Counted from the stretch's first letter, positions 48,004 through 58,655 are shown. The stretch: DNA of 64,000 bases from Astragalus membranaceus (GCA_039519185.1 CM076846.1:151542605-151606604), one strand, 5' to 3'. The notes: generated by a model from the sequence alone, not told the origin. Numbers and translations are program-made.

Positions 48004-48885
48004 ATGTACAGTGGGGCGAAGGACCCCGACGCTCACTTGAGATCTTTTGACCAAATGATGCAGTATAGAGGAGCGTACGGGCCGGTCAAGTGCAAAATCT
48101 TTCCGTTGACCCTAGAAGGACCCGCTTTGGAGTGGTTAAGCGAGTTGAAACCTAACACGATCTCGTCATGGGAGCAGCTGGCGAGGGTTTTCAGTGCCCG
48201 CTTTACCGCGTCTAGGGTAAAGCCCAAATCACATGCCGTCCTGAAGGGGATCAGGCAAGGTCCAGGCGAGACCCTTCGCGATTACGTTGAACGGTTTAAC
48301 AAAGAAGCCGCCAATGTTCGCGGGCTAGAGGACGACATGCGTCTATGGTTTCTTCGGGACGGGCTCAGTACTGGTAGTCTGTTTGAGATTGAAGTTGGAG
48401 TGAACGAGCCACCAGATCTCGAAACTTTCCTTCGACGATCCCAAAGGTTTATGAATTATGAAGAAAGAGCGATGGCCACCCAAACGGTCGCCGGAACGAC
48501 AAGGGAGCCCCGAACTGAGCGGGATCAGAGACCCCAGAGAGACCAGGAAGGACCATCAAGGGAATACAGGCAGAAGAAGTATCCCGAACGGACAAAGCTG
48601 AACACATCTTATGCCCAGATCTTGTCTGAGTGTGCGAATGCGGAGTTTAGAGATATTAAAAGACCAGACCCCTCGTCCTCAAGGAAAGACAGCGCCCGTC
48701 TCGCAAACACTGTCGATACCACAGGAGCAATGGGCATGATACCAACAATTGCATGGCCCTCAAAGATGACATCGAGGAGCTGGTCGAGAAGGGTAAGCTC
48801 ACCCAGTATGTCAAAAAGGGGCAAGCAGGTAGACAGGAGGAGAAAAGTGAAGCCCGTTCCCCTCGAAAGGGGAAGGCCGCAGTAA
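48004..48885 (+). pseudogene. Tat-like gag (Retrotrans_gag domain), frameshifted at its end
   Basis: The open frame begins MYSGAKDPDAHLRSFDQMM and carries the capsid-type Retrotrans_gag core: a KIFPLTLEGPALEWLSEL segment, then WEQLARVFSARFTAS, then LKGIRQGPGETLRDYVERFN. The natural start is probably upstream (47420-48000), where frames are broken. After about 48675 the correct reading moves by one base: the other frame gives a zinc-knuckle-like CRYHRSNGHDTNNC at 48711-48752, typical of this lineage, which the present frame lacks. The frame after the shift is a separate, incidental tail. Gag would form the virus-like particle of the retrotransposon; here it is broken. Confidence 0.8.
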
Positions 48886-50006
48886 ACGAGGTTAGCAAAG
48901 GGGGAAAAGAAGATGATGAGGAGGAGGAAGATGAAGAGAACGACCAAAGAAAGTCAAGAGGGCGCCCAGTTGCACTGGTGATCACTAGAGGAGGCCCCAT
49001 AGAAGGATGGGAAACAAACAAATCCATGAAGAGGCGATGGAAGGAGATTATGAGTGTTGCGTCGACCTCCACTCCCAGAACACCCTCAAACAGGCCGCCC
49101 TTGGCATTCGACGATGACGGCCTGCTTGACGAGAAACCAAACAAGTATGTCCCGTTGATAATCACTGCAGTAATGGTGAATGTCGAAGTTAGGAGAATCT
49201 TGGTCGATCAAGGCAGCTCAGCAGACATCATCTTTGAGGAACTTCTGGACGTCCTAAGGATACCCAATAGCGAACTAAGGGCCTATCGAGGGTCCTACCT
49301 AATAGGCTTCAACGGATCGTCAACTACGCCCCTTGGAATGATTGAACTCATGGTAACTTTTGGGGATGACAGCGAAAAGAAACCAAAGTGCATGACCGCC
49401 AAAATCGATTTCCTAGTGTTACCATGCAAGTCAGTATACCAGTGCATCATTGGTCGTCCTACGTTGGGAAAGCTTGGGGCAGTGACCTCCACTGTTCACT
49501 TGAAAATGAAGTTTCACTCCGACAGTAATGAAGTGGTCACCATTCCGGTCGACTTGCAATCCGCTAGAAGGTGTCACTACATGAGCCTTAAAGAGCAAGG
49601 CGAAAATGAGGCGAAGAAGATGGACACTACGAGCAAGGGCGGGAATCAAATCAACGTTGCCGATTTAGACGCCAGGTACGACCCGGACAGTGATGTGGAA
49701 GAAGGAGATGGTAATCTAACCCGGGAGCTCAAGAACAGAATTAAAAGGCCAGAGCCGGACGGTGAGCTCGTCCAAATACAGCTAGGGAACGACCCGGAGA
49801 AGACAGTGGCAGTGGGGAGTGACCTTCCCCCAGAAGTACGAGATCAGTTGATCCAGTGTTTAAGAGAACACGCTGATGTATTTGCTTGGAGTGCTGCCGA
49901 TATGCCAGGCATTCCACTGGAGGTAGCCTATCATCACCATGTCGTTAACCCCGCAGCCAAATGGGTCGCCCAGAGAAGACGGGTGCAAAGCGAGGAGAAA
50001 GCATAA
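48711..50006 (+). pseudogene. Gag zinc knuckle, protease and pol N-terminus (Tat-like)
   Basis: From the zinc knuckle at 48711 the frame runs through an acidic linker (DDEEEEDEEND) to the aspartic protease at about 49180-49400, with the active-site region VDQGSSADIIFEELL and a SYLIGFNGSSTTPLG flap-like segment. The usual D(S/T)G appears as DQG, as found in this lineage's VDxGSSADILF pattern. It continues to ...QRRRVQSEEKA and stops at TAA 50004-50006. Reading through, the frame continues directly into reverse transcriptase (AAIKAVDDLLEAGFIKEI). The stop fits a Gln CAA changed to TAA. Confidence 0.8.
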
Positions 50007-51028
50007 GCGGCCATAAAAGCGGTCGACGACTTGCTAGAAGCTGGATTCATCAAAGAAATTAAGTATACAACATGGTTATCCAATGTAGTTCTGGTCAAGA
50101 AGGCCAATGGGAAATGGCGCATGTGCGTCGACTACACTGATCTTAACCGGGCATGCCCTAAAGGCGCCTTCCCGGTGCCTAGTGTGGACCGGTTGGTTGA
50201 TAGTGCAAGCGGGTTTCAATTGCTCTCATTTTTTGGATGCTTACTCGGGTTACAACCAGATCACAATGCATCCACCTGATCAGGAAAAGACTGCTTTCAT
50301 GACAGCAAGAGGGAACTACTGTTACTTAGTCATGCCCTTTGGGTTGAAAAATGCTGGAGCTACCTACCAGAGAATGATGTATAGAGTTTTTCGAGCTCAA
50401 ATCGGCAGAATGTTCGAGGTATACTTGGATGACATGATCATTAAAAGTAAACAAGACATTGATCATATGGCCGACCTGAAAGAGGTGTTTATGGAAGCCC
50501 GCAAGAAATCACTGAAGCTAAAACCTGAGAAGTTCACATTCGGAGTCAGAGCGGGCAAGTTTTTGGGGTTCTATTTAACGGAACGGGGAATTGAGGCGAA
50601 TCCAGATAAATGCAGAGCGGTGACAGAGATGAGGACGCCCACTAGTAAAAAAGAGATCTAGAAGTTGAACGGGATGGTAGCCGCTCTCTCGCGATTCATT
50701 TCAAAGGCAGCCAGCAAGTCCCTCCCGCTCTTCAAATTGCTAAAGAAGGAGGCTCAGTTTGAGTGGTCGCTCGAGTGTGACCAAGCTCTAGACTAGCTGA
50801 AGGAGGCTTTGTTGCAATCGCCTATCTTGACGGCACCAGAACCCGGAGAAACGTTGTATCTTTATCTATCCATCAGTGATGAAGCTTTAGCGGCCGTGCT
50901 AGTACGGGAGGACGAGTCAAAGCAGAATCCTGTATATTTCATGAGTAAAGCGCTCCAGGGACCAGAGCTCAGATACTAAAGAATTGAGAAGCTAGCCCTG
51001 GCGCTGATTGTGGCATCCCGAAGGCTGA
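50007..51028 (+). pseudogene. Tat-like reverse transcriptase and partial RNase H, disrupted
   Basis: Reverse transcriptase starts EAGFIKEIKYTTWLSNVVLV and includes KWRMCVDYTDLNRACPK, then DAYSGYNQI, then MPFGLKNAGATYQRMM and the catalytic YLDDM at about 50422-50436. One extra T in the run at about 50229-50234 shifts the frame between the first two blocks. Further stops are at 50659-50661 (TAG), 50794-50796 (TAG) and 50977-50979 (TAA). Past the first of these, connection and RNase H sequence follows (LNGMVAALSRFISK, then ISDEALAAVLV, then FMSKALQGPELRY). It breaks off in RNase H (EKLALALIVASRRL), joined to the LTR remnant. No integrase is present. Confidence 0.85.
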
Positions 51029-51249
51029 GATCCGACGGTCGCCCGTAGAGTCTCTAGCACTATATATAGAGGTCTGACCTCAGCTGACAGGTACGCTTTT
51101 TACACATAACGTTACTCTGCTCAAATATTACCCACTGACTTGGGCGTCGGAGTGTCATCGCAGGTACACCCCGCAGGAGCTCTGAACGCGACCAGCAACT
51201 ACTCGGCTCGACTTCCCCACCACCTTCGTTCAAGCAACAAGCAACCTCA
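51029..51249 (+). repeat. Tat-like 3' LTR remnant
   Basis: Begins GATCCGACGGTCGCCCG, equal to a point about 120 bp inside the 5' LTR. It matches the 5' LTR through TATATATAGAGGTCTGACC and GGAGCTCTGAACGCGACC to ...CAACCTCA. The first third of the LTR and the sequence before it are lost. Confidence 0.85.
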
Positions 51250-51720
51250 ACGAGCCGGTAACGTGACCAGGCAAACCAAATCAGACTAATCGCCCACATT
51301 GGGGCACGGATCACTCTCGGTTGGCAAGTTAAGGGACATGAAGCAGTTTGAAGGAGATTCAATGTTTAAATCTTGGAAACTAGCACATGCCTATAAAAAA
51401 ACTAATAAACAAAAATTATCCAAGCTGAGGAATAAATGATTTTGTTATGAATTCATGGTACTTTTATTTTAGCGGTCCAAAATATAAGAAACAAACACAA
51501 TTTTTAAGATGTATATATTAAATGATCATCATCAACTTTACCTTATTAAGTGGTGTAATTAAAAGTTATATCATTAATTAAGAGTATAATTCATCATTAA
51601 TGAAGAGGGCGATTTTGAAAAGAATATAAACTTTTAGTCTTATTAAATGATAATAGCTGATTTCAATATCATTTCCCGATCTGTGTGATGTCAATGCTTG
51701 CTAGCTAGTTTATTATACAA
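51250..51720. other. Intergenic, nothing recognised
   Basis: AT-rich sequence with no open frame or repeat of note. Confidence 0.5.
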
Positions 51721-51722
51721 TA

Positions 51723-51951
51723 ATGTTATTCAGCCAAAGTTTTCTAGGCAAAAATAGCCAAAAACCACATTACAACTCCAATTAACCAAGTATTTTAAGC
51801 CATTAACCAACCTACTTTTTCACAGTTTTTAGTCATTGGCCTAAAAAATTGTGAAAAAGTAGGTTGGTTAATGACTTAAAAAACTTGGTTAATTGGTATT
51901 GTAACGTGGTTTTTGGCTATTTTTGGCTAGAAAACTTTGGCCGAATAACAT
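51723..51951. mobile_element. Mariner/Stowaway-like MITE, 229 bp, nearly a perfect hairpin
   Basis: The two arms of about 105 bp are near-perfect complements (ATGTTATTCAGCCAAAGTTT... and ...AAACTTTGGCCGAATAACAT). TA flanks both sides (51721-51722, 51952-51953). The TA assignment is ambiguous because the arms are so symmetric. Confidence 0.7.
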
Positions 51952-52057
51952 TACTCTTATTCTATTATGAACCGGAGGTAGTATAATACTAGCGTATTTG
52001 GTGCAAAGCAATGGTATTATTGCACATATGATATTTAGGGTTTTCAATATAAGTTTT

Positions 52058-53403
52058 AGGCTTAATTACAGTTTTGGTCTCCCTATTTTCACCAACTCAC
52101 GATTTTGGTCCCCCAAGTTTTTTTTTCACGAATTTAGTCCCCTTATTTTCTCAATTTGTAAAATCATAGTCCCCCACTAATTTGGTCAAAATTAAAGCTG
52201 ACTTTTGACTCACTTATCCTACGTGGCGTGACACGTAGGCATCCTAGTTGGTATTTAATTATTTTTTTAAATAAAGATTTTTTTATATTCCTTCATCTTC
52301 AACGCCCCCCTCTCTGGTTCGCGAACCCCACCCCCCTTTCATCTCCTTCAACTCAGCGCCGCTTCCATTCTTCTCCCCCTCACGGCGCCAAGCGCTCTCC
52401 CTCACCTTCCTTTCTCTCCTTCTCCTCACCGTCGCTTCCTATTTTCATCAAGTACCCACCTTTCTCTTCCTCACCGTCCTAATCTCTCTCTCTACCCACG
52501 ACACTTCCACCCAGAAGTGCAGCAGCCATGGAACAACACCAATCACCTCCACCAAGAATGGAAAACTGTACCCTTCAACCTTCATTCCCTCCTTTCCTTT
52601 CTTTTTTGTTCACACCGCAAATTCCCAAATCGGAACCCTAACCCCCAAATCGGAACTCTAGCTTTGTGACTGCGTCACCGTTCTTTCTTCTAGCTCTGGT
52701 TTCCCCATCTCTGCGTTTCCTGCGTTTCTGGTTTCCTGCGTTACTGGAAAAACAGTTCTATTATAAAAATCACGGAGGGAGGGGTCGCAGAGGGAGGGGT
52801 GAGGTCGCAGAGGGGAGGGGTGAGGTCGCAGAGGGGAGGGGTTGCAGAGGGAGGGGTGAGTTCGCAGAGGGGAGGGGTTCACGGAGGGGAGGGGTTCACG
52901 GAGGGGAGGGGTTCACGGTCAATGGATGATGGGGAGGGGTTCACGGAGGGGAGGGGTCGCAGAGGGAGGGGTGAGGTCGCAGAGGGGAGGGGTTCACGAA
53001 GGGGAGGGGTTCACGGTCAATGGATGATGGGGAGTGGTTCACGGAGGGGAGTGGTTCACGGAGGGGAGGGGTTCACGGAGGGGAGGGGAGGGGTTCACGG
53101 AGGGGAGGGGTTCCAGAACAAAAATAACAATTTTTTAATTTTGATTTTGAATTTTATTAAAAAGAATAAAAACAATTATTATAATTAAAATAAATTTTTT
53201 TAATATAAATTCCAAGTTGGCATGTCAGCTGTCATTCCACATAGGTTTATTGACCGACAACTGAGCAACAAGTTTGACCAAATCTGAGGGGGACCTTGAT
53301 TTTAGAAATTGGGAAAATAAGGGGACCAAATCCGTCAAAAAAAAAGTTTGGGGACCAAAATCGTGAGTTGGTCATAATAGGGGGACCAAAACTGTAATTA
53401 AGC
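52058..53403. mobile_element. Mutator-like element with filler DNA (Pack-MULE candidate)
   Basis: Terminal inverted repeats of about 200 bp: left GGCTTAATTACAGTTTTGGTC, right GACC...ACTGTAATTAAGCC. A perfect 9-bp duplication TAAGTTTTA lies at 52049-52057 and 53404-53412. No transposase. The interior (52285-53130) is much more GC-rich, with a CT-rich leader-like part, an ATG in GCAGCCATGG near 52528 opening a frame of about 37 codons, and a G-rich minisatellite. This composition suggests a captured host gene 5' part; the source is not recognised. Confidence 0.8.
52773..53115 (+). repeat. G-rich minisatellite (GGAGGGGTTCACGGA / GGTCGCAGAGG)
   Basis: About 20 imperfect copies of 12-16-bp units, GAGGGGAGGGGTTCACG and GGGAGGGGTGAGGTCGCA, with a longer duplicated block containing GGTCAATGGATGATGGGGAG (52917 and 53015). 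The strand has frequent runs of four G, so quadruplex formation is possible. Gly/Arg-rich frames across it are repeat artefacts. Confidence 0.85.
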
Positions 53404-53412
53404 CTAAGTTTT

Positions 53413-53909
53413 ACGATTGTCAAAAAAATAAAATATAAGTTTTACGTGTAAAATAGTAAAAATTGTTGAGAAAATGAGAAAAAGATAGGTGTGTGGCATG
53501 CATGACTCATGAGATGTCTATTACCATTATAAATTATATTTAGTACTTAAGACCTGAGTTTTTAATATAGTTTTCTCAAAAAAAAAAGACTTAGATTTTT
53601 GAATTTTAAATCTCAATAAGTCAATCAATTCCATCATTATAATTAATATGAAATTTTAAAATAAATTATTTAAAACTAGACAAATATTAATATGCCATTA
53701 GAACATCATCTCCTGCTGTGTAAAAAGGATTGAATGATGTATATTTTTGAACCTAATATTAATTTCTTTCGTAGTCAAATAGGAATTTCATCTCATATCC
53801 CTTCATTATGAATCTATGATCAAATCGAGTGGGATGTACATGGTCACTTCGTTTTCCTCAATGAAAGTAGGACTTCTTGTTAAGAAATTATGTACGTGTC
53901 TCGATTTAT
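53413..53909. other. Intergenic, nothing recognised
   Basis: AT-rich sequence between the Mutator-like element and the CACTA, with no open frame of note. Confidence 0.5.
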
Positions 53910-53944
53910 GAACACTACGCCAAAAGCTAAAAAAAGAGTGCACC

Positions 53945-54215
53945 CTTTAGTAGCGCTTCTAAACAAACGCTACTTATCTAGCAACATTAGTAGCGTTTTT
54001 CTGAAAAGCGCTCCTTATTCTTGATCACGCTAAAACATCAGTAGCGCTTTCCAAAAACGCGCTCCTAATTGAAAACTCTCGCATACCCATCAGGAGCGCT
54101 ACTTATTTTAAAAATACGCTACCCCATCAGGAGCGCTTTCTAAAAAGCGCTCCTCATTCAAAATCTCGCATACCCCATCAGGGGCGCTTTTTAGAAAGCG
54201 CTACCTATGCTCAAT
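53945..54215. repeat. CACTA left subterminal repeats (AGCGCTTT/AAAGCGCT)
   Basis: About ten AGCGCT-type words in both orientations, spaced 20-40 bp. They mirror the right-end array. Confidence 0.8.
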
Positions 54216-54339
54216 TTTCTAAAATATTATTTCCTCACGCGTTGTATCTCCTTCCCATTGCAGAAACCCAAAAACCCTCTCACGCATCCTTCCCGTACAG
54301 AAACGCAAAAACGTTCCAAAATCCCCGCCCCCACCCTCG

Positions 54340-54630
54340 CCTCCTCCGCCCTGCGCCGCTGCCTTAGAGCTTCGTACGCTATCCTTCGACCACGCCGTCT
54401 CTCCTTCGACCACGCCTCCACCCTCTCCTCTCCTCCCTCCTCCACTCTGCGCCGCCGCCTTAGAGCTTCGTACGCTCTCCTTCGACCACGCAGTCTCTCC
54501 TTCGACCACGCTCTCCTTCGTACGCTCTCCTTCGACCACGCCTCCACCCTCGCCTCTCCTCCCTCCGCCGCGTACGCTCTCAACCCTGCGCCGACGTCCT
54601 TCCGCGTTTGCTGCGACCACGCCGTCCTTC
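54340..54630 (+). repeat. GC-rich tandem duplication in the CACTA leader
   Basis: A block CTGCGCCGC(T/C)GCCTTAGAGC...TACGCT(A/C)TCCTTCGACC is duplicated about 105 bp apart (54350 and 54448). The motif TCCTTCGACCACGC(C/A) recurs about six times. Frames through it on either strand are open but repetitive; it is more likely a leader or captured promoter than protein-coding. Confidence 0.6.
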
Positions 54631-54826
54631 CACTCAACTTCCACACCGTCCTCCCTGTTGGTTATTGGTACGCACTCCCTGTGGGTTAGTTGTTTTCTTC
54701 CTCTTCTTCTTTTTCTTCCATTTTTTAACGAGAAAATTGAATTTGGTGATATAAAATAAACATATTTTGTTCCATTGTTGGCTGATGAGGAAACGGCTGC
54801 TGAGTTTATCTAGTTATCTGTAACAG

Positions 54827-54946
54827 GAAGAAGCTGTACATAGTCTGACAGAGGTTTTAAGAGAGGAAATAAAGACTGCACGCCTTGTCGCAAACCCTGG
54901 TTGTTATCCAACTTCCATTCAGCTTCCTCTTGTCCCACTTATAAAA
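54827..54946 (+). pseudogene. Captured exon of plastid N-acetyl-gamma-glutamyl-phosphate reductase
   Basis: The 120-bp open segment reads EEAVHSLTEVLREEIKTARL then VANPGCYPTSIQLPLVPLIK. This is the active-site exon of the plant enzyme that reduces N-acetylglutamyl phosphate in ornithine/arginine synthesis; the Cys in NPGCYPT is the catalytic thiol. It is bounded by an acceptor (CTGTAACAG|GAAG) and a donor (AAA|GTTAGC), so one whole exon with flanking intron sequence was taken. The rest of the gene is absent. It lies upstream of, and on the same strand as, the transposon gene, and could be spliced into its transcript. A TAA follows in the retained intron. Assignment is from motif memory and not a search. 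Confidence 0.85.
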
Positions 54947-55151
54947 GTTAGCAATCACTATGCTTTATAAAATACAAATTTAGAATAACTCAATTTTGTT
55001 GGCTGGCTGGTTATGAGGCATTAGTATTATACATTGATGTTGTGTTCCAATAATTCTGTGACTGTAACTTGTGAGCTAGTTCAAACTTAAGCAACATATA
55101 TTTTCATTTTGATCTTATTTGAGAAACAAGTTCAGGGTATTTATTAGTCAG

Positions 55152-57470
55152 ATGACATCGCATAGCCATGATAGTGGGCATGATACTGCTCATGAGAGTG
55201 ATCATGAGCCCCCAAAAAAGGTCACTCGCCGTGGAATGACCGTTAAAAAGAATATAATCAATCAGGCGAGTAAAGGACTTCCTAAACTTCCAGTAAGATA
55301 CTTACTAATTAACTAAATTTATTACTTAGTTTAAGCCGTAATAATGTAAGTCCAATGGAATGTTAAAGGCCAACCAATTGGTCCAAATGGTAAACAGTTG
55401 ACTAGCTTCATTGGTACTAAGGTGAAGCAAACGGTTCCGATTACAATCAATAGATGGCATGATAAACATAATCTCGTTTTGGAAAAACTCAAAGAGGAGC
55501 TATGGTATTTGATCCAGGTATATAATTTTAAATCTATATAGTTATCTTCTTTTATAATTATGTAAGCATGTATTTATAATCTTTTCATTGTTTATGTGTA
55601 AGCAGACTTATTTTGATGTGGATGAGTCTCGGAAAGAATTCTGCCTTATGAAAGCTAGAAGGTTACTTAGGAAGTTCAGAACTATCCTAAAAAATAAATG
55701 GATGACAGATGATGAAGGGAACCTCATACACCATCCCCCACCACTATATAGTGGGATTATAACACAGGAGGATTGGAATGTCTTTATAACCAAACGCACC
55801 GAAGTGGAGGACTTCTTGGTTTGTACAATTACCTTTTAACTTAACTATATTTGACAATTATTATGCATTAATGTATATTTATGTGTCCTTATAGACATTA
55901 TGCAATGAAAATCGAGAGAGAGCAAGAAGTCCTGATTACCCTTATAGAGGCGGTGTTAAGGGTTATCAAGACATTGAAGAAAAAATGGTAGGCACAACTT
56001 CCTTTATTTCAACTTTCACTATTATAAATGAATCTTTTGATATATTTATTATCAATTGGTAAATTTTAACAGCTAGTGGAGACCGGGAAAGATCCAACTC
56101 AAGAATCCATTGACCGACATGTTTTGTGGCTAGAAGCCCGAGTAAACAAACATGGTGTGATTAACGATCCGAAAACGAAAGAGGTGTCTCAAAGAATTGT
56201 AAGTATGATAAAATTAAAATTGTTTTGTAATTTTGATGATAGTTATAATGTCTAATAATTTTTGTGAATCAGGAGTCCATATCACAATCAATAGAACAAG
56301 GAGTGATAACTGATTGTGATGGTGGAAAAGACATCATTGGTCGTGCGTTGGAACGTGAAGAGTATTCAGGTCATCTGAGGGGTTTGGGATTTGGTGTCAC
56401 TCCGACCTCTTTATGGGGTCCAAATAGGCATAATAAAAAAGAAAGTAGAGAAAGACATTTGGAACAATTGGTGTACAAGATAATGAATGAAGTTGCAGAA
56501 TTAAAAGATAGAGTTGGACGAAGGACTGATCTACCATCCCCTAAGCTAGACAGCTTCAGAGATAGTTGTACCATTGCTTTCAATGAGGTATTAATCATTA
56601 GATCCTCTTTTTCTTGTACATATTAAATCAATTTATACATATTCTAATTTTTGTTTATCATTGTTTTAGGGTAACAATAATGACTGTGAACTATATATAT
56701 CAAACCCGCTTAAATTGGTTGCAAGGGGAGTAATTTGTAATGAGCTGGGCACATTACTGCACAATCTACCCATACCCGAAAATCATGTGAGGGTCAAAGT
56801 TGACATTGCAATTGTGGGGGATGCAAACTTGCCTGTACCAGTAAACAATATAGGGATCATGACTGTGGATGATGCAATTGGTACCTTTGTGGCATGGCCA
56901 GTAAACCTTATCAATGTAAGTGACAATATATTTGTTAGTAGTTTATTAGCTCATGTCATATATTATCTTTCCAACTATATTTATTACCAACTAATTATCC
57001 TTCCAAATATATAGGTATCTCAAAGGGAAAAATCAAAAGTTAGTGGGAATGTTGGCAAAGGAAGATCTCGACATTTATCTTCTACTGCTGGAAAGGGTGA
57101 CAAAGTTAGTGGGAATGTTGGCGAATCCCAACCTTCCCCTTTTATTGCTGGCAAGACAAAAGTGTCTCGGCAAATAGCTAGCGGGAAAGAGATTGAATCC
57201 CGACCTTCCTCGTCTATTGCTGGCAGATCTTCTAATAATCCCATGGAGTTCATCAGTTATTTAAAAATCCATGCGTCAAACCACATGGGTAGTGCAACCA
57301 TAATAGAGTCATTGATGGATACAGAAATTTTTGGAGAGGAGCAAACACTGACTTTGAATCTAGAGGAACTCGCAGTGGTATATGAGCACGAGTGGGCAAG
57401 TGCGACTACTATTAGAGCATATATCAGGTATGTATCTATCTTATTATTTCAATGGTATATGTTATTATTG

Positions 57471-57505
<35 letters not shown>

Positions 57506-58465
57506 ATTTGTATATATTTTAATTAAATGTATTTGTACCATGAGATATTGGTCCCAAGAAAACAAACACAAAGATTTCTGTTCTTATCCCCGAAAGTACT
57601 TTTCTACTTAATATCCCCCTGGATAAAACAATGTCAAAAGATCATATAGAAAAATGCAAGGCACAAATGGAAAGAAGCAAGGTAGATGTTAAAGCCAATA
57701 TCGATCGGCGCTTGGCACTAGCACATCAATTAAGCTGTGATACTTTGTTTTTGGCACCCATCAACTTAGGGTGAGTAATTTAATTTATATATATCAATCG
57801 TATATAACATGTATTTGTGAAATATTTGTCATTAATTTGATTATTCAAAAAAATTATAGGACCCATTGGATATTGTTGGCTGTTGATCCCAAAAGAGATG
57901 TGATTTTCTATTTGGATTCACTGCAAGGTCATTACAACAACTACCCCAAGTTGGTGGGAGTATTTAATAGGTGTGTATTTCGATTAATATAGTTATATAT
58001 GATGTTGTTTCAGTGCTTTGACAACTTATTGGGGATTGCATGATGTTAGGACTGGGTACAGAAAATCATCTTCTACAAAATGGATAGCAATAAAGATAAG
58101 TTTATAATCAATATTCTTATGCATATGTAATTAATTAAATTTAATAACTAAGTAATCTTTTGTTTTATAGAGTCCCAAACAACCAAACGGCAATGATTGC
58201 GGGTACTATGTAATGAAGTTTATGAAGGACATCATCACTCACAACCAAATGGAAAACCCAATCCATGTATGTACTTTGATAGTTTGTTTTTTTGACAAGT
58301 AATTCAATTTCTAATTGATATTGATATAATTCTAAGTTCATTTTATTTTTTCAGTATTTTCCTGAATATGTGCGTGGAGTTCAATTTTCTGATGAGGAAC
58401 TTACCGAGCTCAAAGGAGAGTGGTGTCGTTATGTTGCCGGTTTGATTCATGCAAATCGAAATTGA
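55152..58465 (+). pseudogene. CACTA accessory protein with C-terminal Ulp1-like (C48) peptidase domain
   Basis: Exons by eye: 55152-55292 (start MTSHSHDSGHD), 55349-55517, 55606-55818, 55895-55988, 56073-56198, 56273-56587, 56670-56915, 57015-57427, about 57570-57769, 57861-57970, 58014-58095, 58171-58266, 58355-58465; about 770 codons. Exon 2 has the WNVKGQPIGPNGKQL motif of Ptta/En/Spm-type plant transposon proteins. Exon 7 (VDDAIGTFVAWPVNLI) is their conserved late domain. Exon 10 THWILLAVD and YLDSLQG and exon 12 PNGNDCGYYV supply the His, Asp, Gln and Cys of a Ulp1 protease. Probable lesions: one base missing at the exon 1 donor, an unresolved frame in exon 9, and AT instead of GT at the exon 11 donor. 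Introns elsewhere are GT-AG. Confidence 0.75.
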
Positions 58466-58567
58466 TGTAATTTTTTTGGATATCCTACCTCATTGGATAT
58501 ATGTTGTAATTTTTGTTGATCTTTTGGTACATGAGGAGTTATGTAATTTTTGTTGGCACATATAGTG

Positions 58568-58570
<3 letters not shown>

Positions 58571-58637
<67 letters not shown>

Positions 58638-58655
58638 GTGTGTGTGTATGTTGGA
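58571..58655. repeat. (TA)n plus (TG)n microsatellite
   Basis: About 32 TA units then CTGTGTGTGTGTATG, in the CACTA 3' flank after the gene. Confidence 0.95.

Larger units (their letters stand above)
45726..51249 (+). mobile_element. Ty3/gypsy element, Tat-like lineage, decayed
   Basis: 5' LTR 45726-46067, leader, gag, protease, reverse transcriptase and part of RNase H to about 51028, then directly a 3' LTR remnant 51029-51249. The rest of pol, integrase, polypurine tract and the first part of the 3' LTR are deleted. A 1299-bp CACTA sits in the leader. No target duplication is seen (CTCTC left, ACGAG right), consistent with the deletion or with later recombination. The coding region carries two frameshifts and four in-frame stops. 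Confidence 0.85.

Noticed and set aside
52666..53188. Gly/Arg-rich frames of 87 and 129 codons
   Set aside because: They are translations of the G-rich minisatellite.
54207..54689. Overlapping 139-160 codon frames on both strands in the CACTA leader
   Set aside because: They arise from a tandemly duplicated GC-rich sequence that is open in several frames at once.
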